Shown here piece by piece: positions 43,134-53,315 of a stretch of DNA of 64,000 bases. Made by a program: the position numbers and the translations under genes. The notes under the pieces are model-generated. The model ran no database searches. It saw only the letters and a list, made by a program, of their open reading frames with translations, and was not told the origin of the DNA. How positions within the stretch are numbered: position 1 is the stretch's first letter; the number at the start of each line of letters is the position of its first letter. The stretch lies in the NCBI GenBank assembly GCA_019113295.1, contig DXHR01000035.1:1-64000 (forward strand), in the 5' to 3' direction. Origin of the DNA: Candidatus Salinicoccus stercoripullorum. Lineage in GTDB: Bacteria > Bacillota > Bacilli > Staphylococcales > Salinicoccaceae.

Positions 43134-44426
43134 ATGAAGAAGTTCAACTTGTTTTTAGTACTGGTGCTGTCACTTGTTTTTGTGCTTGCGGCATGTGGGC
43201 CGGACCGTCCGGAGTCGTTGGAAGAAGGGGATTCAGCCGGAGGAGAAGATCCGGAAGCAGGCAATGAACCTGAAAAGCCGGAAAGTCTTTCAGTGTGGCT
43301 GGATGGCGAAAATCAGGTATCTACATATGGGGAAATATTTGAGAAATATGAAGAGGAAACCGGAATCAAGGTGGAGTATACAGAAGTAGGCATGACTGAT
43401 CAGCTGGAACAGCTGTCACTGGATGCTCCGGCAGGTCAGGGACCGGATCTTTATCAGCAGCCGCATGACATGATCGGAAGCGCCTATTTGCAGGGCCTGG
43501 GCATGGAGCTCGATCCAGAGGAATTCGACTTGGAAGCATTTAATGAAAATGCAGTAGAGGCATTTACTTACGAAGGTGCTCTTATGGGTGTTCCGTTTGC
43601 AGTAGAAGCTGCTTCACTCTATTACAATAAGGATATTGTGGATGAAGCGCCGGAGACGATTGAAGATCTGGAAGCAATCATGGAGGAACATACAGATGAG
43701 GGGAATAATGAATATGGTCTACTGTTGGAAGCGACGAACTTCTACTTTGCATATCCATTCCTATTCTCCGGTGATGAACAGATCTTCAGCCAAAATGAGG
43801 ATGCAACTTATAACGCAGACGATCTGCAAGTGGCAAATGAAGGAGTGGTCGAACAAGCCACACGCATGCAGGAATGGTTTGAAGCAGGTTATCTGAGCGA
43901 AAATATCACTGGTGATGTTCTCGATGGATTGTTCACTGACGGGAAAGGTGCTGTGGCACTTACAGGACCATGGAAACTGTCAGATTACTCGGAAGCATTA
44001 GGTGATTCTCTTGGTACGGCAACACTGCCTGAACTTGAGGGGGAAACGATGACACCGTTCATGGGGGTCAAAGGTTGGATGATTTCAGAATACACTGAGG
44101 AAGAATACTGGTCCAAGGATCTTCTGAAGTTCATGACAAACCAGGAAAACAGTTCGCTTGTCACTGAAGGGCTTCAGGAAACTGTACCGCGTTCAGATGT
44201 GGAGAACTCAAATGAATTACTGACAGTGTTTAACGACCAGGCAGAAAATGCAAACCCGATGCCGAACATTCCAGAAATGGCACAGGTATGGGAGCCTATG
44301 GGTGATGCATTGATCTTCATTTCCAATGGAGATGACCCTCAGATTGTGCTGGAAGAAGCAAAGACGCAAATTGAGTCGGATATTGAAGCAGCTTCGGGTG
44401 GTCAGGGATCTGAAGATGAAGAATAG
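43134..44426 (+). CDS. malE: Maltose-type ABC transporter, substrate-binding lipoprotein
   Basis: A 430-residue extracellular solute receptor. The lipoprotein signal ends in VFVLAAC with the lipid-bearing Cys21; an acidic linker follows, then a type 1 solute-binding fold. FAVEAASLYYNKDI and AVALTGPWKLSDYS are family hallmarks seen in maltodextrin receptors. It would deliver an oligosaccharide to MalF/MalG. ATG 43134 sits behind AAGGGGGAAAAGGA. First gene of the operon, behind LacI-type operators and cre. Confidence 0.9.
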   Translation: MKKFNLFLVLVLSLVFVLAACGPDRPESLEEGDSAGGEDPEAGNEPEKPESLSVWLDGENQVSTYGEIFEKYEEETGIKVEYTEVGMTDQLEQLSLDAPAGQGPDLYQQPHDMIGSAYLQGLGMELDPEEFDLEAFNENAVEAFTYEGALMGVPFAVEAASLYYNKDIVDEAPETIEDLEAIMEEHTDEGNNEYGLLLEATNFYFAYPFLFSGDEQIFSQNEDATYNADDLQVANEGVVEQATRMQEWFEAGYLSENITGDVLDGLFTDGKGAVALTGPWKLSDYSEALGDSLGTATLPELEGETMTPFMGVKGWMISEYTEEEYWSKDLLKFMTNQENSSLVTEGLQETVPRSDVENSNELLTVFNDQAENANPMPNIPEMAQVWEPMGDALIFISNGDDPQIVLEEAKTQIESDIEAASGGQGSEDEE

Positions 44427-44451
44427 ACATACAAAATTTTAGGAGGAATGG

Positions 44452-45714
44452 ATGATGAAGAACCCGAAGCTGGCCGCAGCCCTGTCCATCCTTCCCGGGC
44501 TTGGTCAACTATACAATAAGAGGTACATCAAAGCTGGTGTCCTCTTTATTCTTTTTATTTCGTTTTTTGTTGTATTTTATAACTTTCTGAATATTGGTTT
44601 CTGGGGACTTTTTACGCTGGGAGAAATTCCGAGAGTGGATGATTCAAGAATCCTGCTCGCCCAGGGAATCATTTCCCTCCTTGTCATAGTTATTGCAATC
44701 GTATTTTATACGGCTAATATCATCGATGCATACAAAGATGCAAAACTGATCAACAGTGGTGATTTCAGAACGCTGATGCAGCGCTTCAGGGATTCATGGG
44801 ATAAGAGTTTCCCTTATCTCATTGTAGGACCGGGATTATTTCTGCTTATCTTCCTTGTGGTATTTCCGCTCTTGTATATGTTTTTCCTGGCGTTTACAAA
44901 CTATAATCTGTATAACGCTCCTCCGAGGAACGTTCTGGACTATGTAGGTTTTGAAAATTTCAAAGCATTGATAGAAGTGGATATGTGGCGGAATACCTTC
45001 TTCAGCGTTTTCACATGGACAATCATTTGGACGCTGGTCGCTACAACACTTCAGATTGCTCTGGCGTTGCTATTGGCAATCATCGTGAATCATCCTTTAA
45101 TCAAATTCAAAAGATTTATAAGAACCATTCTGATTCTGCCCTGGGCAGTGCCTGCATTCGTAACAATACTTATATTTTCAGCGTTATTCAATAATCAGTT
45201 CGGAGCAATTAATAACGATATACTGCAGCCGTTGTTCGGCCTGACAATACCATGGCTGTCTGACCCATTTTGGGCAAAGGTTGCGTTGATACTCATTCAG
45301 ACCTGGCTCGGATTCCCGTTTGTGTTTGCTTTGTTCACCGGTGTGCTGCAGAGTATTTCCGACGACTGGTACGAGGCGGCGGACATAGATGGTGCTTCCG
45401 GCTGGCAGAAATTTTCGAGCATCACCTTCCCTCATATAATGTTTGCAACTGCCCCCTTGCTCATCATGCAATATGCGGGTAACTTTAACAACTTCAATAT
45501 CATTTATCTGTTCAACGCCGGCGGACCGGCAATCCGCGGACAAAATGCCGGAGGTACGGATATTCTGATTTCATGGGTATACAAACTGACGTTTGAGACG
45601 CAGAACTTTAACATGGCAGCGGCGATATCCATCATCATAGGCATCATAGTCGCTTCGATTGCGGCATTCCAGTTCAGCCGTACGAGATCGGTGAAAGAGG
45701 AGGGACAGATCTGA
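44452..45714 (+). CDS. malF: Maltose-type ABC transporter permease MalF
   Basis: A 420-residue permease. Residues ~1-95 form an extra N-terminal module with three helices beginning PKLAAALSILPGLGQLYNKR, a TM2-like element found in Firmicute MalF proteins. The core follows with six helices and the EAA loop EAADIDGASGWQKFSSITFP that docks on the ATPase. AGGAGG precedes the start (ATG 44452 or 44455). Its stop overlaps malG (ATGA). Confidence 0.93.
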   Translation: MMKNPKLAAALSILPGLGQLYNKRYIKAGVLFILFISFFVVFYNFLNIGFWGLFTLGEIPRVDDSRILLAQGIISLLVIVIAIVFYTANIIDAYKDAKLINSGDFRTLMQRFRDSWDKSFPYLIVGPGLFLLIFLVVFPLLYMFFLAFTNYNLYNAPPRNVLDYVGFENFKALIEVDMWRNTFFSVFTWTIIWTLVATTLQIALALLLAIIVNHPLIKFKRFIRTILILPWAVPAFVTILIFSALFNNQFGAINNDILQPLFGLTIPWLSDPFWAKVALILIQTWLGFPFVFALFTGVLQSISDDWYEAADIDGASGWQKFSSITFPHIMFATAPLLIMQYAGNFNNFNIIYLFNAGGPAIRGQNAGGTDILISWVYKLTFETQNFNMAAAISIIIGIIVASIAAFQFSRTRSVKEEGQI

Positions 45715-46556
45715 TGAATAGAAAACAAAAGAACATTGTCAAAATGATAACGATGTACGCCGTTATATTCATTATGTTTGTTGTCATCATCTATCCGCTG
45801 CTCTGGACGTTCGGAATTTCACTCAATCCGGGCAGTAACCTGTACGGGGCACAGATGATCCCGGAAAACTGGTCATTTGTACATTATAAATGGCTGTTCA
45901 CAGACCCTCAGAGCATGTATCTGACATGGTATAAAAACACACTTATAGTTGCGGCCGCATCATCGTTTTTCTCGGTGGTATTCGTAACACTGACGGCCTA
46001 CGCATTTTCCAGGTACAGATTTGTCGGAAGGCGATACGGCTTATACGCTTTCCTCATACTTCAGATGTTCCCGGTGCTGATGGCTATGGTGGCAATATAT
46101 ATTCTTTTGAATACCATCGGCCTCCTGGACTCGCTTTGGGGTCTCGTACTTGTCTATGTGGGCGGGTCGATACCGATGAATGCTTTCCTTGTCAAAGGAT
46201 ATTTTGATACAATCCCCCGTGAGCTCGATGAATCTGCGAAGATGGACGGAGCAGGACATTTCCGTATATTCTTCACGATCATGATACCGCTTGCGAAACC
46301 TATCATAGCAGTCGTGGCATTGTTCAATTTCATGGCTCCGTTCATGGACTTCATACTGCCGCGTATTGTGCTCAGGAGCCCCGAAAACTTTACACTGGCT
46401 CTGGGGCTGTACAATATGGTGAATGATCAGTTTGCGAATACATTTACAAGATTTGCTGCCGGATCGATACTGATCGCCATTCCGATTGCAATTGTGTTTC
46501 TGTTCCTGCAGAGGTATCTGATTTCAGGCTTGATGTCCGGCTCGACTAAAGGTTAG
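45714..46556 (+). CDS. malG: Maltose-type ABC transporter permease MalG
   Basis: A 280-residue six-helix permease with the EAA loop ELDESAKMDGAGHFRIFFTI and the pore-helix region MNAFLVKGYFDTIP. Its ATG overlaps the malF stop (GATCTGATGA), so translation is coupled. With MalE, MalF and MsmX, encoded at the operon end, it completes an importer for a di- or oligosaccharide. Confidence 0.94.
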   Translation: MNRKQKNIVKMITMYAVIFIMFVVIIYPLLWTFGISLNPGSNLYGAQMIPENWSFVHYKWLFTDPQSMYLTWYKNTLIVAAASSFFSVVFVTLTAYAFSRYRFVGRRYGLYAFLILQMFPVLMAMVAIYILLNTIGLLDSLWGLVLVYVGGSIPMNAFLVKGYFDTIPRELDESAKMDGAGHFRIFFTIMIPLAKPIIAVVALFNFMAPFMDFILPRIVLRSPENFTLALGLYNMVNDQFANTFTRFAAGSILIAIPIAIVFLFLQRYLISGLMSGSTKG

Positions 46557-46569
46557 ATGGGGTGAGTGC

Positions 46570-47607
46570 ATGGTAACAATCAAAGATGTGGCGAAAGCGG
46601 CGGGAGTTTCCCCATCGACAGTATCAAGGGTTGTCAAAGACCATCAGGGAATAAGTGCGGATACAAAAAGACGCATCAGGAAAATAATGGATGATATGGG
46701 CTACTCGCCTAACATTGCAGCAAGGAATCTGGTGACCAACCGTTCCTTCACCATCGGACTGATTATAAAAAGTGCAGTCCATGAAACTGTATTGAACCCA
46801 TTCTTTACAGAAGTCAACTACGGTGTATCCGAAGCCTGCCGCAAAGAAGGTTTTTCAACACTTATGACATCTGCGAATGATGATGAAAATCTCTTTGACG
46901 AAATAAAGGATATGATTAATTCAAGACAGGTCGATGGTTTCATATTGCTTTACTCAAAAGAAGATGATCCGGCTGCCAAATATTTGACAGAGATCAATTT
47001 CCCCTATGTCGTGATAGGCAAGGATATATCGAATTCACAGGATGCCATATACGTAGATAATGATAACGTCTATGCATCGCATATGATTACGGATTATCTT
47101 TTGGATAAAGAGTACAGTGATATAAGAATGATTACAGATAATGATATATTTGCCGTTGCAAAAGACAGGATAAAAGGATTTTCCAGAGCTCTTGAGAAAA
47201 GGGGGATCAGCCCTGAAGGAAGAATATTGAAGTGCCGTAATGACTTTGAATCTGTGAGAAGTGTAGTGAAGGAAATTTTTTCTGATGGAAGTCCTGATGT
47301 GATCCTTACACTGGACGGGGTAGTTAATGCAAAGGTCATATCAGAACTGTACCAGGAGGGTTACAGAATACCAGAGGATGTTGCGACAGTCACATTCAAC
47401 GACTCGCCTCTGACTGAATTTGCTTCTCCGCCCCAGACGACAGTGGATATATATCCAAGTGAACTCGGCAGAGAAGCCGGGAATGAAATTATAGATTTAA
47501 TAAGGAATCCTGAAAAATTGAAGAAAAATATCATTATCCCGACCTCGATTATCGAGCGTCAATCTACTATGAGGAGGAAATCTGATGAAAGTGACGGTAT
47601 GGAATGA
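46570..47607 (+). CDS. malR: LacI family transcriptional regulator of the sugar operon
   Basis: A 345-residue repressor. N-terminal LacI helix-turn-helix: [21 protein letters not shown] with hinge NIAARNLVT, then a periplasmic-binding-like effector domain (FDGFILLYS-type core, ending [17 protein letters not shown]). It lies within the operon it probably controls, between malG and thuA, and two GCAATCGTTTGC operators precede malE. The name is a working label; the inducer could be maltose, trehalose or another glucoside. Its 3' end overlaps thuA by 23 bases. Confidence 0.88.
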   Translation: MVTIKDVAKAAGVSPSTVSRVVKDHQGISADTKRRIRKIMDDMGYSPNIAARNLVTNRSFTIGLIIKSAVHETVLNPFFTEVNYGVSEACRKEGFSTLMTSANDDENLFDEIKDMINSRQVDGFILLYSKEDDPAAKYLTEINFPYVVIGKDISNSQDAIYVDNDNVYASHMITDYLLDKEYSDIRMITDNDIFAVAKDRIKGFSRALEKRGISPEGRILKCRNDFESVRSVVKEIFSDGSPDVILTLDGVVNAKVISELYQEGYRIPEDVATVTFNDSPLTEFASPPQTTVDIYPSELGREAGNEIIDLIRNPEKLKKNIIIPTSIIERQSTMRRKSDESDGME

Positions 47608-48301
47608 GTATAGGCATGAGAAGGAATCTGATGTGGTGCGCGGGGTCTACCCTGAGGGCATCCATGCTCAGATTGCCTCTTTTCTGAACGGGTATGATGT
47701 AACGACGGCAACGCTGGATGACGAAGAACACGGTCTTACTGACGAAGTGCTGAATGAGACGGATGTCCTGGTATGGTGGGGGCATAAGGCGCATGATGAG
47801 GTATCGGATGAGATTGCGGAAAAGGTCCGCCAGCGTGTCCTTGAAGGCATGGGGCTTGTGGTGCTCCATTCCGCGCATTTTTCCAAGCCGTTCAAGCTGC
47901 TTATGGGCACCTCATGCGACCTGAAGTGGCGTGAAGCAAATGAGAGGGAGCGGCTCTGGATTGTGGACCCGACGCATCCGATTGCATCCGGTCTGGGCGA
48001 GTACTTTGAGCTGCCTGAAGAGGAGATGTACGGGGAGCATTTTGATATTCCGGTCCCGGATGAACTGGTCATGCTCAGCTGGTTTGAGGGCGGAGAGGTG
48101 TTCAGAAGTGCCTGTACTTTCAAGCGCGGCAACGGTAAGATTTTCTATTTCCGCCCGGGGCATGAAACACATCCGACCTACTATGATGAAAATGTCCAGA
48201 AGGTCATTCAAAATGGTGTGGGCTGGGCCGGATCGCCTAAAGGCGTGCGCCATTATTATGGAAATTATCAACCACTGGAAGAGATAAAGGGGGAATCATA
48301 A
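47585..48301 (+). CDS. thuA: ThuA domain protein
   Basis: A 238-residue ThuA/trehalose-utilisation fold (class I glutamine amidotransferase-like). Family features visible: [10 protein letters not shown] near the start, [23 protein letters not shown] at the nucleophile-elbow region and [15 protein letters not shown]. Rhizobial ThuA/ThuB oxidise trehalose and related disaccharides at C3. The start overlaps the regulator gene's end; RBS AGGAGG lies inside it. The stop overlaps the next ATG by one base (TAATG). Confidence 0.88.
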   Translation: MKVTVWNEYRHEKESDVVRGVYPEGIHAQIASFLNGYDVTTATLDDEEHGLTDEVLNETDVLVWWGHKAHDEVSDEIAEKVRQRVLEGMGLVVLHSAHFSKPFKLLMGTSCDLKWREANERERLWIVDPTHPIASGLGEYFELPEEEMYGEHFDIPVPDELVMLSWFEGGEVFRSACTFKRGNGKIFYFRPGHETHPTYYDENVQKVIQNGVGWAGSPKGVRHYYGNYQPLEEIKGES

Positions 48302-49335
48302 TGATTAATGTTGGAATCATCGGGTGTGGCAGCATCGGTGTCAAACGCCACATCGCGGAATACAGTGAAAACGAAGATGTTAAGCTTGTCGCTTTCTGCG
48401 ACAGCGTATACGTGCGTGCAGAGGAGCAGAAAGTGCTGCATGGCGGTACTGCCTATGAAGATTACGGCAAGCTCCTTGCCGACAAAAACGTTGATGCGGT
48501 CAGTGTATGCACCCCGAACTATCTTCACGCTGAAATTGCAATAGCAGCGCTTGAAGCGGGTAAACATGTGCTTTGTGAAAAGCCGATGGGTGTGACGCTT
48601 TCAGAGATGGATGCCATGATTGAAGCTGAGGAGCGTTCCGCAGGCCAGCTCATGGTCGGCCACAACCAGCGCTTTGTCAAAGAGCATGAAGTGGCGAAGG
48701 AATGGATTGCTTCCGGCAGGCTGGGTGAAATTTATTCTTTCCGTACGACTTTCGGCCATCCGGGACCTGAAGGATGGAGCGTCGACGGCAGGGACAGCTG
48801 GTTTTTCGAGGAGAGTCAGGCGGCCATGGGCGCGATGGGAGATCTTGGAGTGCATAAAGCCGATCTGATCAGATTCCTCCTGGACGAAGAGGTGACAGAA
48901 GTAGGCGGCATGATTTCCAAAAAGGCCAAAGACTTCTCGAATGTTGATGACAATGCAGTGTGTGTCCTGCGCACGGAATCAGGAATTATCGGTACACTGC
49001 AGGCGAGCTGGTCGTTCTATGGAACAGAAGATAACTCCACTGTGATATACGGCGAGAAAGGCGTGCTCCGGCTGCTCAATGATGACAGGCATTCTTTCAT
49101 TTTTACAGGTGCGGACGGTAAAGTGATAAAAGAGAATTACGGCGGCATCCAGACGAATGATGATGCCGGACAGAGCAAGTCATCACAAGTCATGGACCGC
49201 TTCATCGAGGCTCTTAAAAACGGTGAACGTGTCCCTGTGACGGCGGTGGATGCAAAAAACTCCGTCCGCATCATACTGGACGCATTCGAATCGGACAGAA
49301 AAGATAAAATTATTGCTGGAGAACAGGTGTTGTAA
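48301..49335 (+). CDS. Gfo/Idh/MocA family oxidoreductase 1
   Basis: A 344-residue NAD(P)-dependent sugar oxidoreductase. Rossmann motif GIIGCGSIGVKRH near residue 5, the conserved CEKPMGVTLSEMD (Lys in EKP contacts substrate and cofactor) near 98, and GDLGVHKADLIRF containing the catalytic His. It belongs to the same family as ThuB. It is tightly packed in the operon: the stop is immediately followed by the next ATG (TAA-ATG). Confidence 0.93.
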   Translation: MINVGIIGCGSIGVKRHIAEYSENEDVKLVAFCDSVYVRAEEQKVLHGGTAYEDYGKLLADKNVDAVSVCTPNYLHAEIAIAALEAGKHVLCEKPMGVTLSEMDAMIEAEERSAGQLMVGHNQRFVKEHEVAKEWIASGRLGEIYSFRTTFGHPGPEGWSVDGRDSWFFEESQAAMGAMGDLGVHKADLIRFLLDEEVTEVGGMISKKAKDFSNVDDNAVCVLRTESGIIGTLQASWSFYGTEDNSTVIYGEKGVLRLLNDDRHSFIFTGADGKVIKENYGGIQTNDDAGQSKSSQVMDRFIEALKNGERVPVTAVDAKNSVRIILDAFESDRKDKIIAGEQVL

Positions 49336-50367
49336 ATGTCTAGAATAAGATTGGGGTTCATCGGTGTCGGCGGCATTGCGACCGGCCGGCATATTCCGAC
49401 TTTCCGAACATTGGATGAAGTGGAAATAACAGCAGTACAGGACATCGACCGGGAACGGGCGGTGAAAGTGGCTGAAGAACTTGCGATACCCGGTGTTTTC
49501 ACGAATATCGAAGATATGTATCCATATGTTGATGCGGTTGTAATCTGCACGCCGAATAAATTTCATGCGCCGATCAGCATTGATGCGATGAACCACGGAA
49601 AGCACGTCCTTTGTGAAAAACCGATGGCCCTTACATCAGACGAGTGCAGACAGATGATAGAAGCGGAGCAGCGCAATGGTGTCAAACTGCATATTGCCTA
49701 TCACTACCGTTTCATGAAAGAGGCGATCGCCTCCAAAAAGATCATTGAAAGAGGTATCATCGGTGATCCGATTGTTGTGCGTGTCAAAGGCCTGAGACGC
49801 CGCAAAGTTCCGGGATGGGGCGTATTCACCAACCAGGAACTCCAGGGCGGCGGCGCGCTGATCGATTACGGCTGCCACCTGCTGGATCTGGCGATGTACC
49901 TCATGGGAGATGTAAAACCTGTGGAAGTGTCAAGTTCCACATACAATCATCTCAGCAAAACGAATACGGTGAACGAATGGGGACATTTCAACAGGGATAC
50001 ATTTGAAGTCGAAGACCATGTGAGTGCCTTCATCCGTTTTGACAACGGTGCATCGATGCTGTTTGAAACGAGCTGGGCTGCAAATATACCTCAAGATGAG
50101 AATCATATCAGTATCTCGGGCGCCGATGCCGGCCTTGACGTTTTTGATATGAAAGTCAACCAGGCGGATGAAGACCTGATGACGACGATGCGCATCGACT
50201 ACATCAAAGTCGATGAGCCATACAGCAGGCTGCAGGCTCAGGATTTCATCTCTGCAGTGAAGGACGGCACTCCGCTGCGGGTGAAGTCACATGAAGCGAT
50301 GGAAGTGTCGAAAATCATCGAAGCAATATATAAAAGTTCAAAAGAACAGCGCAGTGTAAGACTTTAG
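49336..50367 (+). CDS. Gfo/Idh/MocA family oxidoreductase 2
   Basis: A 343-residue paralogue of the preceding protein with GFIGVGGIATGRHIP, LCEKPMALTSDECR and the catalytic segment ALIDYGCHLLDLAMYLMG. Two such enzymes in tandem suggest an oxidise-then-reduce cycle on a glycoside (3-keto intermediate), with NAD(P)H recycled. It starts directly after the previous stop; the isomerase gene follows after 12 bases, with AGGAGG. Confidence 0.93.
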   Translation: MSRIRLGFIGVGGIATGRHIPTFRTLDEVEITAVQDIDRERAVKVAEELAIPGVFTNIEDMYPYVDAVVICTPNKFHAPISIDAMNHGKHVLCEKPMALTSDECRQMIEAEQRNGVKLHIAYHYRFMKEAIASKKIIERGIIGDPIVVRVKGLRRRKVPGWGVFTNQELQGGGALIDYGCHLLDLAMYLMGDVKPVEVSSSTYNHLSKTNTVNEWGHFNRDTFEVEDHVSAFIRFDNGASMLFETSWAANIPQDENHISISGADAGLDVFDMKVNQADEDLMTTMRIDYIKVDEPYSRLQAQDFISAVKDGTPLRVKSHEAMEVSKIIEAIYKSSKEQRSVRL

Positions 50368-50379
50368 GAGGTTTAATAC

Positions 50380-51348
50380 ATGAAATTGGGAGTTTTTAAT
50401 CCATTGTTCCAAAACATGGAACTTCTGGAGATGCTGGATTATGTGAAGGCATCCGGACTTGATGCAGTAGAGGTGGGCACAGGCGGCTATCCGGGTAAGG
50501 CCCACTGCGATGTGGACAAACTGCTCGGGTCCGAAAGGGCACGCAGTGAGTATTTGTCGGAGTTTGAAAAGCGCGGGCTTTCAATCAGCGGGTTCAGCTG
50601 CCATGGCAATCCGATTTCACCGGATGATGCGTTCAGGAAAGAATCCGATGAAGCACTCAGGAAGACGATTGAACTGGCTGCCATGATGGGTGTTCCGGTA
50701 GTCAATGCGTTCAGCGGTACACCGGCCGGAAACGAAACAGACACTTCAGTGAACTGGCCCGTGACCCCGTGGCCGGAAGAGTATTCCGAAATCAAGGAAT
50801 GGCAGTGGGAGAACCGCCTCGTTCCATACTGGAAGGAAATCGGCGAACTGGCTGAAGCGCACGATGTGAAAATCGGATTGGAACTGCATGGCGGGTTCCT
50901 CGTGCATTCACCTCATACGATGCTTGAGCTAAGGAGAAGGACAAACACGTATATCGGAGCGAATCTCGATCCGAGTCACATGTGGTGGCAGGGAATCGAT
51001 CCGGTGGCCGCCATCAAAATACTCGGCCGTGAGGGCGCAATCCACCATTTCCATGCCAAGGATACTTACATCGATCGGGAAAATCTGAATATGCATGGAT
51101 ACCTGGATATGAATCCGTATGGTAAGATTAAAGACAGAAGCTGGACATTCAGGAGTGTCGGTCTCGGCCACAGCATGGATGAATGGGCGGACATGATGAG
51201 TGCACTCAGGACATACGGTTATGACCATGTTGTTTCCATCGAACATGAGGACGGACTGATGTCCATTGAAGAAGGTTTCCAGACAGCGGTACGGAATCTG
51301 CAGAGTGTAATCATAAAAGAAGAGCCGGCCGATATGTGGTGGGCCTAG
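50380..51348 (+). CDS. Sugar phosphate isomerase/epimerase family protein (TIM barrel)
   Basis: A 322-residue xylose isomerase-like TIM barrel (AP endonuclease family 2 fold). Metal-binding residues are suggested by LELHGGF (Glu), NLDPSHMWW (Asp, His), HFHAKDTYI (His, Asp) and VSIEHEDG (Glu). Related enzymes epimerise or isomerise keto-sugars, and some cleave 3-keto-glycosides. Its place after two oxidoreductases fits action on a 3-keto sugar. AGGAGG before ATG 50380. Confidence 0.88.
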   Translation: MKLGVFNPLFQNMELLEMLDYVKASGLDAVEVGTGGYPGKAHCDVDKLLGSERARSEYLSEFEKRGLSISGFSCHGNPISPDDAFRKESDEALRKTIELAAMMGVPVVNAFSGTPAGNETDTSVNWPVTPWPEEYSEIKEWQWENRLVPYWKEIGELAEAHDVKIGLELHGGFLVHSPHTMLELRRRTNTYIGANLDPSHMWWQGIDPVAAIKILGREGAIHHFHAKDTYIDRENLNMHGYLDMNPYGKIKDRSWTFRSVGLGHSMDEWADMMSALRTYGYDHVVSIEHEDGLMSIEEGFQTAVRNLQSVIIKEEPADMWWA

Positions 51349-51360
51349 AGGAGTGGTCTA

Positions 51361-52524
51361 ATGGCTGAAATGAAACTCGAAAGCATAAAGAAGACGTATG
51401 ATAGCGGTCCTACAGTCGTGCACGACTTCAATCTGGAAATACATGATGGTGAATTCATCGTGCTTGTCGGGCCGTCGGGATGCGGTAAATCCACGACTCT
51501 CCGCATGATTGCAGGACTCGAGGATATTACTGGCGGAGATTTTTACATCGATGACAAACGCATGAACGAGGTGGAGCCGAAAAACAGGGATATCGCAATG
51601 GTATTCCAGAACTATGCACTCTATCCGCATATGAGTGTGTACGATAATATGGCTTTTGGGCTCAAACTCAGGAAGACGCCGAAACCGGAAATCAAAGAGC
51701 GTGTGGAAAAAGCCGCTGAAATCCTCGGTCTGACAGACTACCTGGACAGGAAACCAAAGGCGCTGTCCGGCGGGCAGAGACAGCGTGTCGCCCTGGGGCG
51801 TGCAATCGTCCGCGAAGCGAATGTCTTCCTTATGGATGAGCCCCTCTCGAACCTTGATGCCAAACTCAGGGTTCAGATGCGCGCGGAGATCACCAAGCTG
51901 CACAAACGTCTGAAAACGACGACGATCTATGTCACTCATGACCAGACGGAAGCACTGACTATGGCATCCAGGATCGTCGTCATGAACCAGGGGGACATCA
52001 TGCAGGTGGGCACACCAAAGCAAGTTTATGATTTCCCGGAAAATGTCTTTGTGGCACAGTTCATCGGATCGCCGGCAATGAATATCTTTGATGCCGAAAT
52101 CAAGGATGGGAAGCTTGTGATCGGTAATACGGAAATCACAATTCCGGAAGCGAAACGCCGTATGCTTATCAATGAAGGATATGACAACAAAACCGTGAAA
52201 TTCGGCATCCGGCCAGAGGATATCAGGGAAGAGGCCGTGTTCGTGGAATCAGCGCTTGCCTCTGCATTCAATGCAGAAGTCAAAGTGAGCGAACTGCTTG
52301 GTTCTGAAATCATGCTCTACTCAGATCTTGAAGATCAGGAATTCATCTCCCGTGTGGATGCGAGGAACGAACTCAATCCGGGAGAGGTCGTGAAATTCGC
52401 CTTCGATATGAACAAAGGGCATTTCTTCGATGTGGAGTCGGGGGAGCGGATCGTCACAAAGGAAATACGTGAAAAAGAGCGGGATCAGATGGAAGACGCC
52501 GGTCCGGATGTTATAAAAGCATAG
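51361..52524 (+). CDS. msmX: Sugar ABC transporter ATP-binding protein MsmX/UgpC
   Basis: A 387-residue ATPase energising the importer. Walker [10 protein letters not shown] (37-45), signature LSGGQRQR, Walker [12 protein letters not shown], switch His in VTHDQTEA, and a C-terminal TOBE/regulatory domain (FGIRPEDI). MsmX-type subunits often serve several sugar importers. Last gene of the nine-gene operon that starts with malE; GAGGAG lies before ATG 51361. Confidence 0.95.
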   Translation: MAEMKLESIKKTYDSGPTVVHDFNLEIHDGEFIVLVGPSGCGKSTTLRMIAGLEDITGGDFYIDDKRMNEVEPKNRDIAMVFQNYALYPHMSVYDNMAFGLKLRKTPKPEIKERVEKAAEILGLTDYLDRKPKALSGGQRQRVALGRAIVREANVFLMDEPLSNLDAKLRVQMRAEITKLHKRLKTTTIYVTHDQTEALTMASRIVVMNQGDIMQVGTPKQVYDFPENVFVAQFIGSPAMNIFDAEIKDGKLVIGNTEITIPEAKRRMLINEGYDNKTVKFGIRPEDIREEAVFVESALASAFNAEVKVSELLGSEIMLYSDLEDQEFISRVDARNELNPGEVVKFAFDMNKGHFFDVESGERIVTKEIREKERDQMEDAGPDVIKA

Positions 52525-52567
52525 CGCAAGACAGCCCCTTCCGAATAGGAAGGGGCTGTCTTGCGCT
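52524..52567 (+). terminator. Long perfect hairpin after msmX
   Basis: GCGCAAGACAGCCCCTTCC (52524-52542) and GGAAGGGGCTGTCTTGCGC (52548-52566) pair without mismatch around GAATA. There is no T run after it, unlike other terminators here; it may stop transcription less efficiently or protect the 3' end of the mRNA. Confidence 0.6.
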
Positions 52568-52628
52568 TCAGTATATTTCGTGGAGCAGGCGTGTTATTAT
52601 GATATAGTTAAAAAAAGAGGTGGCTGGA

Positions 52629-53315
52629 ATGGTGAAATTCGATCATATCATACATTATGTCAATCAGTTGGAAGAGGTGGAGAAGAGCCCGGTTCTGCCC
52701 ATCCACTCAGGCGGAAGGCATGAGCGATTCGGTACTTCCAACCTTCTGTCTTATTTTGATTACAGGTATGTGGAATATCTGGCGATTGAAAATGAGGAGG
52801 CGTTCAGCAGACACTTGGAGGAGGGCGGCGAATCTTTTGCGGGTACGATTGACGCACTGGGTTACGAAGAAGGTTTTATCCGCTATGCTTTAAGTACGGA
52901 TGATATCAAAGGACTGGCTGAGCGTTTTCTGGCAAGCGGTTTTGCTGTCCATGGCCCTGTCGAAATGGAGCGCGTGACAGACGGGGAAACCATCAGCTGG
53001 AAACTGCTGTATGTGGGAAGCGGCAATGAGATATTTCCTTTCTTCATCGAGTGGGATGAGCCGGAACAGGAACGCCTGAAGCGGATTGAAGCGCTTCGCG
53101 GGAAATTCATCCGTCCCTCCATCACCATACGGCAGGAAGTTACAGATATTCATGTGTGGGAGGCGTTCTATGATGTGCTCGGCATTTGGGAGGGGGAGAT
53201 CGATTCCCTTACACGTGTCGTTCTTTCGCAGAACAAGGAACCGTCCATCACTATGGAAGTGGGGATGGACGGCGAGTCTGCAATATATAAAGGGGCGATC
53301 TACAAGTTTATATAG
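52629..53315 (+). CDS. VOC family protein (glyoxalase-like domain)
   Basis: A 228-residue protein of the vicinal oxygen chelate superfamily (glyoxalase_3 type). The N-terminal VKFDHIIHYVNQLEE and LSYFDYRYVEYLAIE segments give the first beta-alpha-beta module; FPFFIEWDEPE closes the fold. The metal ligands His7 and Glu near 50 are plausible. Substrate unknown. ATG 52629 is seven bases behind AGAGGTGG; GTG 52620 overlaps that site. Its 3' end overlaps the converging small gene by 16 bases. Confidence 0.8.
   Translation: MVKFDHIIHYVNQLEEVEKSPVLPIHSGGRHERFGTSNLLSYFDYRYVEYLAIENEEAFSRHLEEGGESFAGTIDALGYEEGFIRYALSTDDIKGLAERFLASGFAVHGPVEMERVTDGETISWKLLYVGSGNEIFPFFIEWDEPEQERLKRIEALRGKFIRPSITIRQEVTDIHVWEAFYDVLGIWEGEIDSLTRVVLSQNKEPSITMEVGMDGESAIYKGAIYKFI

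Noticed and set aside
47668-48132. 154-codon Ser-rich frame on the minus strand
   Set aside because: Shadow of thuA; low-complexity and without a ribosome site.
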